Below, in pieces: positions 7,921-14,689 of a stretch of DNA of 64,000 nt (within the stretch, counting starts at the first letter, position 1; the number at the start of each line of letters is the position of its first letter). The notes under the pieces are model-generated. The model was not told the origin of the DNA and did no database searches. It saw nothing but the letters and a program-made list of their open reading frames with translations. Source of the DNA: Actinoplanes flavus (GTDB lineage: Bacteria > Actinomycetota > Actinomycetes > Mycobacteriales > Micromonosporaceae); the NCBI RefSeq assembly GCF_017592555.1, contig NZ_JAGFNS010000015.1:124001-188000 (forward strand), given 5' to 3'. The position numbers were made by a program, and so were the translations under genes.

Positions 7921-9384
7921 ATGGAGCTGGACTTCGAACGCTGCTACCGGGCCGTCGACAGCCGCGACCAGCGGTTCGACGGATGCTTCTACACGGCCGT
8001 ACGCACCACCGGCATCTACTGCCGGCCGTCCTGCCCGGCCGTCACCCCCAAACGCCAGAACGTCTCGTTCTACCCCAGCGCGGCCGCCGCACAGCGCGGC
8101 GGCTACCGGGCCTGCCGACGGTGCCGGCCCGACGCCGCCCCCGGCTCACCGGAATGGGACAGCCGCGCCGACACCGTCGGACGGGCCATGCGGCTCATCG
8201 GCGACGGCGTCGTCGACCGGGAAGGAGTACCCGGACTCGCCGGTCGACTCGGCTACACCGAACGGCACCTGCACCGGATGCTCACCGCCGAACTCGGCGC
8301 CGGACCACTCGCGCTCGCCCGGGCCCAGCGCGCCCAGACCGCACGCATCCTCGTCGAGACGACCGACCTCGGGCTCGCCGACATCGCGTTCGCCGCCGGG
8401 TTCGGAAGTGTGCGGCAGTTCAACGACACCATGCTCGAGGTGTACGCGCAGGCCCCCAGCCAACTGCGGGAACGGCGGCCCGCCGAACGGGGCGAGGCGG
8501 GAGTGGTCAACCTGCGGCTCGCGTACCGGCAGCCGCTGCACGCGGAGGCACTGCTGTCGTTCTTCGCGGCCCGGACCCTGCCTGGCGTGGACGAGGTGGA
8601 CGGGGAGACGTACCGGCGAGGGCTGAACCTGCCGCACGGCGGCGCGGAAGTCGCGCTGCGGCCGGGAGACCGGTGGGTGCACGCGACGCTGCGGCTCGAG
8701 GACGTACGGGATCTGGCGCCGGCGGTGGCTCGGTGCCGGCGGTTGTTCGATCTCGATGCTGATCCGGTGGCGGTGGATGCGATGTTGGGGGCGGATCCGG
8801 GATTGCGGGAGGTGGTGGCGGCGGAGCCGGGGGTGCGGGTGCCGCGGGCGGTGGACGGGTTCGAGATGGCTGTCCGGGCGGTGGTGGGGCAGCAGGTGAG
8901 TGTGGCGGGGGCTCGGACGACGCTGGGGCGGATACTGCGTTTCGCGTCGGCTTCGGCTTCGGGGGAACCCACCCCCATCCCCCAAACCGATACCACGCCC
9001 GGCCGCCTGGCCGGCTTCCCGGCCGCGGACACCGTCGCCAACCTGCCCGACCAAGCCTTCGGCATGCCGGCCGCCCGCCGCGACACCATCCGCGCCCTGG
9101 CCCGGGCGGTGGCCGACGGCGAGCTCGACCTGGACCCCGGCGCCGACCGGGCGGAGACCGCCGCCCGCCTGACCGGCCTGCCCGGCATCGGCCCGTGGAC
9201 CGCCGGTTACATCGCCATGCGCGCGACCGGCGACCCCGACGTCTTCCTGGCGACCGACCTGGCCGCCCGCCGCGGCGCCACGGCGCTGGGTCTGCCGGAC
9301 ACGGCCGGAGCATTGGCCGAACACGCGGAACGTTGGCGTCCCTGGCGTTCCTACGCGTTGATCCGTCTCTGGCGCGCGGCCTGA
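7921..9384 (+). CDS. alkA: AdaA-AlkA fusion: alkylation sensor/regulator plus 3-methyladenine DNA glycosylase
   Basis: 487 residues with three modules. Residues 1-75 are the Ada metal-binding domain: C34, C38, C65 and C68 form the zinc cluster whose first cysteine takes methyl groups from phosphotriesters. Residues about 80-180 are an AraC-type HTH (LAGRLGYTERHLHRMLTAELG and LADIAFAAGFGSVRQFNDTM). The rest is AlkA: an N-terminal beta domain and the helix-hairpin-helix GPD motif near residue 420 (LTGLPGIGPWTAGYIAMRATGDPDVFLATD, with the catalytic Asp in the last part). It both senses methylation and excises alkylated bases. The ogt gene follows, forming an adaptive-response pair. ATG 7921 has CAGACT 7 nt upstream. 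Confidence 0.96.
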   Translation: MELDFERCYRAVDSRDQRFDGCFYTAVRTTGIYCRPSCPAVTPKRQNVSFYPSAAAAQRGGYRACRRCRPDAAPGSPEWDSRADTVGRAMRLIGDGVVDREGVPGLAGRLGYTERHLHRMLTAELGAGPLALARAQRAQTARILVETTDLGLADIAFAAGFGSVRQFNDTMLEVYAQAPSQLRERRPAERGEAGVVNLRLAYRQPLHAEALLSFFAARTLPGVDEVDGETYRRGLNLPHGGAEVALRPGDRWVHATLRLEDVRDLAPAVARCRRLFDLDADPVAVDAMLGADPGLREVVAAEPGVRVPRAVDGFEMAVRAVVGQQVSVAGARTTLGRILRFASASASGEPTPIPQTDTTPGRLAGFPAADTVANLPDQAFGMPAARRDTIRALARAVADGELDLDPGADRAETAARLTGLPGIGPWTAGYIAMRATGDPDVFLATDLAARRGATALGLPDTAGALAEHAERWRPWRSYALIRLWRAA

Positions 9385-9420
9385 ATCGGAATCTACCCCG
9401 TTCCACCCCGGGACGAGGCG

Positions 9421-9459
9421 TTGTCCACATTGGCGGCCCCGCTGTCCCGGTTGTCCACA
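9421..9459 (+). promoter_or_regulatory. Pair of DnaA-box sequences upstream of ogt
   Basis: TTGTCCACA occurs at 9421-9429 and again at 9451-9459, same strand, 30 bp apart. This 9-mer is the high-GC actinomycete DnaA box. The pair lies in the 145-bp gap between the adaA-alkA fusion and ogt, so DnaA could bind here and affect ogt transcription or titrate DnaA. Identity to the consensus is exact; function is inferred. Confidence 0.5.
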
Positions 9460-9529
9460 GGCGGACCGGATTTCCGCCCACGCCCCCGGAAAACGCGCCA
9501 CGCTGGTGGCCCCTCGTGAGGAGAAGACG

Positions 9530-10024
9530 ATGTTGAAGTATTCGACGGTGGACACTCCGGTCGGCCCGTTCACGCTGGTGGTCAGCGCGGCCGGGGCGGT
9601 GCGGGCGGCCGGTTTCACGACCGATGTGCCGGAGTTGCTCAGCCTGGTGCATCCGATGCTGCTGGAGCCGGTGCAGGCGGTCGACGCGACCGCGGCCGAC
9701 GAGTCCGTCCTGGCATATCTCGATGGTGACCTGACGGCGATCGACGCGGTGCCGGTGGAGCAGCACACGGCCGGCGCGTTCATGCGGCAGGCGTGGCAAG
9801 TAATGCGGGGCATCAAGCCGGGCGCCCCGGTGACCTATACGGCTTTCGCCGAGTTGTCGGGGCGTCCGGCGGCGGTGCGGGCGGCCGCGGCGGCGTGTGC
9901 CCGCAATCCGGTGGCGCTGTTCACGCCATGCCATCGGGTGCTGCGGACGGACGGTTCGCTGGGCGGCTACCGGTGGGGTCTGGGGGTGAAGGAGTGGCTG
10001 CTGAAGCACGAGTCGGGCGATTGA
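9530..10024 (+). CDS. ogt: Methylated-DNA--protein-cysteine S-methyltransferase (Ogt)
   Basis: 164 residues. The active-site motif PCHRV has the acceptor cysteine at residue 134, preceded by the HTH-type recognition helix region AELSGRPAAVRAAAAACARNP, and followed by GSLGGYRWGLGVKEWLL. The enzyme moves methyl groups from O6-methylguanine or O4-methylthymine onto its own cysteine and is then spent. ATG 9530 has GAGGAG 4 nt upstream, which decides against GTG 9506. It lies after the AdaA-AlkA fusion, giving direct reversal and base excision side by side. Codon use is ordinary. Confidence 0.96.
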   Translation: MLKYSTVDTPVGPFTLVVSAAGAVRAAGFTTDVPELLSLVHPMLLEPVQAVDATAADESVLAYLDGDLTAIDAVPVEQHTAGAFMRQAWQVMRGIKPGAPVTYTAFAELSGRPAAVRAAAAACARNPVALFTPCHRVLRTDGSLGGYRWGLGVKEWLLKHESGD

Positions 10025-10075
10025 GGCGCTGGCGCGGGGCGGGCACACTGCACGTGACCGCCGCGCGGAGGTGTC

Positions 10076-10801
10076 ATGGGGTTCGCGGAGTGGCTCGCCG
10101 CCTATCGTCGTCTGGCGTCGAGGGTGGTGCACGTCTGTTCGGTGTGCGGCCGGCCGATGACGTCGTCGTTCTATCGGGCGGCGACCGGGGAGACGTATTG
10201 CGCCCGGCATGTGGGCGAGCGGTCGTGCCTGTGCTGTGGCATGCCGTCGGATCCGAGACTGGCCATGGAGATTCCGTTGTGCGGTCGTTGTGCGGCGACG
10301 GCGGTGCGGGATCAGGCCGCGGTGAAGCGGGTGCTGCCGCCGATCGCGAAACGGATCCGGGCGCTGTCGATCCGGACGACGACGCCGGTGCGGGTGCGGC
10401 TGGTGGGGCGCGACGAGTTGCGCGGCCATCACCCGGAGGGTGCGAACGCGCTGGGTATGACGATTTCGATGGGCACCCGGGTGCTGGATCTGATGGTGGT
10501 GCGGGATCTGCCGTTGGTTCAGTTCGGTTCGACGGTGGCGCACGAGGTGATGCACGCCTATCTGGCGCAGCAGGGTTTCGGGGTGTTGCCGCCGCCGGTG
10601 GCGGAGGGCCTCTGTCAACTGCTCGCCTACGCGTGGTTGCGGGATCAGCCGGATCCGCTGGCCGCGGTGGAGCGGCGCCGGATCGCGGAGGATCCGGGAC
10701 CGGTCTATGGGGACGGTTTCCGGGCGGCGCGGGCCGCGTCTCAGCGGTTGGGGGTCCGGGCGATGCTCGATCACGTACGCCGGAACGGCTCGTTTCCATG
10801 A
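10076..10801 (+). CDS. Bacterial DA1-like zinc metallopeptidase with LIM-like zinc cluster
   Basis: 241 residues. Residues 21-72 hold eight potential zinc ligands in LIM-like spacing: C21, C24, C42, H45, C51, C54, C69, C72. The C-terminal half matches the DA1 peptidase module: STVAHEVMHAYLAQQGF contains HExxH (H156, E157, H160), and VAEGLCQLLAY supplies the third ligand E177. In plants DA1 is a ubiquitin-activated peptidase that cleaves growth regulators; bacterial homologues exist but their targets are unknown to me. No signal peptide, so cytoplasmic. It is 51 bp after ogt and 232 bp before the VWA/PP2C/kinase triad, all on the plus strand. Family assignment is confident, biological role open. 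Confidence 0.8.
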   Translation: MGFAEWLAAYRRLASRVVHVCSVCGRPMTSSFYRAATGETYCARHVGERSCLCCGMPSDPRLAMEIPLCGRCAATAVRDQAAVKRVLPPIAKRIRALSIRTTTPVRVRLVGRDELRGHHPEGANALGMTISMGTRVLDLMVVRDLPLVQFGSTVAHEVMHAYLAQQGFGVLPPPVAEGLCQLLAYAWLRDQPDPLAAVERRRIAEDPGPVYGDGFRAARAASQRLGVRAMLDHVRRNGSFP

Positions 10802-11033
10802 TCGGAGAATGCGGATCACGTGATGCGGTCGAGGATGTGGATGATCGTCCGGTAGGCGGCAGCCGAATCGGTGATTTCGCCGGGTTGGCGTCCAACCTGG
10901 AGGGGCGAATCTGGCATCGGGTGGGCGGGCCTCGATAGGCTCACGCACAACGTCGCAGCTATTGATCTTCATCGTGGGGCGGGATCCCCGACTTTGCCAG
11001 CACAATTCCTGACCTAGCAGCGCAGGAGCGGAT

Positions 11034-11753
11034 ATGGCCGACTCACGACAAGCAAACGACGACAGGGTTCTGGCTCTGGCGTTCTATCTCCTGGTCGACG
11101 TCTCCTATTCGATGGACGGCGCGCCGCTGAACGCGGTGAACAAGATTCTTCCGGAGGTCATCGACACGATCGAGGAGAGCCCGACGCTCGGCGACATAGT
11201 GCGGTTCGGTGCGCTCGACTTCGCCGATGACGCGCGGACCGTTCTGCCGCTCGGGGATCTGCGGGACGTGGAGAGCATCCCGAATTTCACGGCCCGAGGC
11301 GGCACGTCGTATGCGGCGGCCTTCCGCCAGCTTCGTAAGGACATCGAGCACGATCTGGCGCAGTTGAAGAGCGACGGCTACAAGGTTTACCGGCCGGCGG
11401 TCTTCTTCATCACCGACGGCGCGCCGACCGACAACATGTCTGATGTGCAGGCGGCGTTCAACGATCTGACCGATCCGGGCTTCCGGGGCCGTCCCAACAT
11501 CATTCCGTTCGGGGTGACGGCGTCGCTGTCGAAGGCGGTGCTGGATCCGTGGGTGTCGCCGAAGCCTGCGGAGAGCAACAAGGCGATGCGCAGTTACGTC
11601 TACAACGGGGACGGTGACGCGGCGACGGCGATCAAGCAGATCGCCGAGGTGCTGATCAGCAGCATCGTGGCGTCGGCGACGTCGGTGAACGACGCGGGTG
11701 CGGCGGGCGGGTTCGTGCCTCCGGACGACGACGACCTGGACGACTGGATCTAG
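11034..11753 (+). CDS. VWA-domain protein, TerY-like, first gene of a phospho-signalling triad
   Basis: 239 residues, essentially one von Willebrand A domain. The metal-ion-dependent adhesion site is complete: D22-x-S24-x-S26 (DVSYSM), T91 (GGTSY) and D128 (FITDGAP). The C-terminal tail is acidic (PPDDDDLDDWI). TerY-type VWA proteins are cytoplasmic and occur beside a PP2C phosphatase and a kinase in systems linked to tellurite/stress (Ter) loci; here exactly those partners follow after 20 bp and by an ATGA overlap. AGGAG precedes ATG 11034. The 232 bp upstream hold a GGGG-N6-CCCC hairpin near 10976-10990 and no gene, so this is the likely operon promoter region. Confidence 0.88.
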   Translation: MADSRQANDDRVLALAFYLLVDVSYSMDGAPLNAVNKILPEVIDTIEESPTLGDIVRFGALDFADDARTVLPLGDLRDVESIPNFTARGGTSYAAAFRQLRKDIEHDLAQLKSDGYKVYRPAVFFITDGAPTDNMSDVQAAFNDLTDPGFRGRPNIIPFGVTASLSKAVLDPWVSPKPAESNKAMRSYVYNGDGDAATAIKQIAEVLISSIVASATSVNDAGAAGGFVPPDDDDLDDWI

Positions 11754-11773
11754 CGCGGGGACGACGGATCGGC

Positions 11774-13468
11774 ATGGTCAATCGGAGGAAGCCGCAGGAG
11801 CCCGAGCCGACGAAGGTGGACTACCCGCCGCATGTCCCGGCGAACCGGCCGGAGTCGTGGGAGGAGACCTGGGAGGAGCCGCCGGAGAGCGGGCCGTCCG
11901 GCCGGGCGTTTTCCGAGCTGGAGGCGCTGGCACCGGTCCGGCGCCCACCGGGGCCGGGTCAGGTGTATGTGTCGCGCCGGCATGAGGTGGATCGGTACGA
12001 CGAGCTGGACGAGGACGCGCGGTATGCCGATCCGGGTCCGCCGCAGGATCCTTATGAGTCGGCCGAGCCGGTGCCGTTCGAGACGCCACCACACCACTAC
12101 GACGGGGGCGGGCAGGGCTACGACGGGGGCGGGCACTTCGAACGCGACCCGCGAGGCCAGGAGCGGCACCCACAGGACCAAGAGCGGCATCCACAGGGCC
12201 AGGAGCGCGGCGCACAGGGCCAAGAGCGGCACCCACAGGGCCAGGAGCGCGGCACACAGGGCCAGGAGCAGCACCCACACGACCAAGAGCGCGACGCACA
12301 GGGCCCGGAGCAAGACGCACAAGGCCAAGGTCGCGGCGCACAGGGCCGAGAGCGAGACCCACAGGGGTACGAGGAACCGCGCCGCCACGAGGAAGAGCCC
12401 CCGTCCGGCGGCGAGGTGACCGCTCCGGAGGAGGAGTGGGACACGGCGCCCGCACCGCGGCGGCTCGAGGGGGACGAGGATCGGGCCCGTCCGTGGGAGC
12501 GGTATCCGAACGACCGCTGGGTGGTCGGTGACGCCGGGAACCAGCCGGCGGTGCGGCCGCGGGTGCCGCACAAGTTCCGCAATCCGCCGCCGGACACGGT
12601 GATCGACGGCGCGGAGATCGGCTCGATCTCGTATCGGGCGGCGTCGGTGCGCGGGATCAGTCATCAGGAGCGGGGTGAGCCGCGGCAGGACGCGTACGCC
12701 GTGCATTTCACCCGTGATCAGGACTGGCTGGTGGGGTGCATCTCGGACGGGGTGTCGCAGGGGACGCGTTCGCACGAGGCGGCGGCGGCGATCTGTGAGC
12801 GGATCAGCCGTGCCCTGGTGGATCACCTGATCGCGTCGCCGCCGTCGGCGGACAGCGGGCGCTGGCCGGAGGAGATCGGGAGCATCCGGTGGAAGGACGC
12901 GGTCCGGTCGGCGAATGCCGCGGTGTGTGAGCTGGCCCGGCCGTACCTGCGGAAGTCGGCGCAGAAGCGGGGTGGGCCGCCGCCGGTGGATCCGGCGGAG
13001 CCGGTGCCGTTCGCGCAGGCCCGGCTGATCATGTCGGGGACGGCGCTGGCGTTCGTGGTGGCGACGGAGCCGTCGCCGAACGGCACGTTTCGGGCGATGT
13101 TGGCGAATGTGGCGGGTGATTCGGCGGCGTTCGTGGTGCAGGACGGGCACTGGCTGCCGCTCACGATGATCAAGAACGAGGGTGAGGCGATCTTCTCCAG
13201 TTCGGTGAAGGCGCTGCCGGCTGACACCCCGGTGCACGCGAAGCCGTTCTATCTGGAGCCGGGCCAGCCGTTGATCATGATGACGGACGGGCTCGGTGAT
13301 CCGCTGGGGGCGGCCCGGGGCGCGGTGAGCCGGTTCCTCGGCACGCAGTGGCACACGCCTCCGGATCTGCTGGCGTTCGCGCAGCATCTGGCGTTCTACC
13401 GGAAGACGTTCACCGACGACCGTACCGCCGTGGTGGTGTGGCCGGGCCCGGTCCGGAGCGGGAGATGA
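11774..13468 (+). CDS. PP2C-type protein phosphatase with heptad-repeat linker
   Basis: 564 residues. Residues 1-125 are acidic and disordered; 127-203 are eleven imperfect heptads of the QGQERHP type; 205-280 are a further charged linker; about 285-555 form the PP2C domain. Metal-binding landmarks are RQDAYAV (D306), the SDGVSQG motif (D325), MMTDGLGD near residue 505 and TDDRTAVVVW at the end. PP2C enzymes remove phosphate from Ser/Thr using Mn or Mg. The gene is between the VWA protein and the atypical kinase, with its stop overlapping the kinase start, so it probably reverses that kinase. Cytoplasmic; no membrane segment. Confidence 0.88.
   Translation: MVNRRKPQEPEPTKVDYPPHVPANRPESWEETWEEPPESGPSGRAFSELEALAPVRRPPGPGQVYVSRRHEVDRYDELDEDARYADPGPPQDPYESAEPVPFETPPHHYDGGGQGYDGGGHFERDPRGQERHPQDQERHPQGQERGAQGQERHPQGQERGTQGQEQHPHDQERDAQGPEQDAQGQGRGAQGRERDPQGYEEPRRHEEEPPSGGEVTAPEEEWDTAPAPRRLEGDEDRARPWERYPNDRWVVGDAGNQPAVRPRVPHKFRNPPPDTVIDGAEIGSISYRAASVRGISHQERGEPRQDAYAVHFTRDQDWLVGCISDGVSQGTRSHEAAAAICERISRALVDHLIASPPSADSGRWPEEIGSIRWKDAVRSANAAVCELARPYLRKSAQKRGGPPPVDPAEPVPFAQARLIMSGTALAFVVATEPSPNGTFRAMLANVAGDSAAFVVQDGHWLPLTMIKNEGEAIFSSSVKALPADTPVHAKPFYLEPGQPLIMMTDGLGDPLGAARGAVSRFLGTQWHTPPDLLAFAQHLAFYRKTFTDDRTAVVVWPGPVRSGR
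12152..12382 (+). repeat. In-frame 21-bp tandem repeats coding QGQER-type heptads
   Basis: Eleven head-to-tail 21-bp units inside the PP2C gene, each coding seven residues on the pattern Q-(D/G)-Q-E-R-(H/G/D)-(P/A/T). Third positions vary in several units, so the array is not a very recent expansion, but length variation between strains would be expected. Confidence 0.85.
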
Positions 13469-14604
13469 CCGCTCCGCTGGAGTTGACGCTGGGACAGCTC
13501 GGCCGTCTGGACGAGCTGGCCCGCGGCGGCACGGCGACCGTCTATCTCGCCCCGGAGTTGCGGCTGCCGGGCCTGGGTGACGAGCGGTTCGTCTACAAGA
13601 AGTACAACGAGGCCACGAAGCAGAGCGCGGGACCGTCGCTGGGCACCGGTCTGTCGAATTTCGTGCGGTTCCGGGAGCGGCTGCCGGAGGAGCAGCGGGA
13701 GGCGTGGGACGCACGGATCATCTGGCCGGTGTCGGTGGTGCTGGACGATTCCGGCGCCGCCGACGGGGTGATCATGCGGTTGATCCCGGAGCGGTATTTC
13801 CAGGAGTTCACCAAGCGGGCCGGCGGGGTGAACCGGAAGCCGCGTGAGGTGGAGACGCTGTTCGGCGACGACGTGACGTCGGCGCGGAAGGGGCTGGCGT
13901 GGGTCGATCTGCCGGCGCGGATCCGGTTGATCCGGGCGATCGCGGCGGCGTACGGGATGATGCACAAGCAGAACGTGGTGGTGGGCGACATCTCCGGCCG
14001 CAACATCATCTACGACCCGGATCCGGCCCGGCCGAGCATCATGGTGGTGGATGTCGACAGCGCCCGGATCAAGGGCAACCGGGCGGTTTTCGGGATGCAG
14101 CCGCACACCCCGAACTGGCAGCCACCGGAGGCGCTGCTGGCCAGCGCGGCCCTGCAACGGGCGTCGCGGTCGTCGCCGTCCCCGCCGGTGGAGATGCTGG
14201 ACCGGCTGCGCAGCCGGTGGGCGATCCAGACGACGGCCACGGACGTGTACAAGTTCGCCCTCATGACGGTGCGGATCCTCAGCAACGGCCGGGGTGGCGC
14301 GGTGAGCCGGGATCCGGCGCGGGCACGCGGCGTTCTGAAGGCCCGGATCGGCGACACCGCCGCGGACCTGCTGGACGCGAGTTTCTCCGACGACGCGAAG
14401 CAGCGGCCGACCATGCGCGACTGGTACGACGCCCTCCAGCATCGCAAGCCGGGCTCGAGGACGCCGTCTCCGCGGGTGGCCGCGGACGAGACGCCGGCGG
14501 CGCAGAAGACGTCCACGCTGCTGGCGAACGGTCATCAGGTCGGCCAGTGGGTGTGGGTCGAGGGCCAGGGCTGGGTCCGGCGCGGCTCCCGGCCGCGGCC
14601 TTAG
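13465..14604 (+). CDS. Atypical protein kinase-like protein, third member of the VWA-PP2C-kinase triad
   Basis: 379 residues. The fold is protein-kinase-like but the motifs deviate: glycine loop ARGGTATVY (19-27), a VYKKY strand (K45/K46 as candidate ATP lysine), catalytic loop VVVGDISGRNII with D175 and N180 in place of HRDxKxxN, and VVDVDS (D196/D198) in place of DFG. NWQPPEAL takes the position of the APE motif. The key Asp, Asn and metal Asp are kept, so activity is plausible. The C-terminus has GHQVGQWVWVEGQGWVRRG, a small aromatic motif. ATG 13465 overlaps the PP2C stop (ATGA), indicating translational coupling. Confidence 0.82.
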   Translation: MTAPLELTLGQLGRLDELARGGTATVYLAPELRLPGLGDERFVYKKYNEATKQSAGPSLGTGLSNFVRFRERLPEEQREAWDARIIWPVSVVLDDSGAADGVIMRLIPERYFQEFTKRAGGVNRKPREVETLFGDDVTSARKGLAWVDLPARIRLIRAIAAAYGMMHKQNVVVGDISGRNIIYDPDPARPSIMVVDVDSARIKGNRAVFGMQPHTPNWQPPEALLASAALQRASRSSPSPPVEMLDRLRSRWAIQTTATDVYKFALMTVRILSNGRGGAVSRDPARARGVLKARIGDTAADLLDASFSDDAKQRPTMRDWYDALQHRKPGSRTPSPRVAADETPAAQKTSTLLANGHQVGQWVWVEGQGWVRRGSRPRP

Positions 14605-14689
14605 AGCCGGTCCGGGTGGTTGCCGTCCAGTGCGGAGGGACGGCGGAAACGCCTGGCCGGACCGGCCCGGTGGTCCTACGCTGACCGGC

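Noticed and set aside
8146..11005. Very long open frames on the minus strand opposite the AlkA fusion, ogt and DA1 genes
   Set aside because: Shadow frames caused by GC bias: rich in Arg, Pro, His with no domain, and covering three well-supported plus-strand genes.
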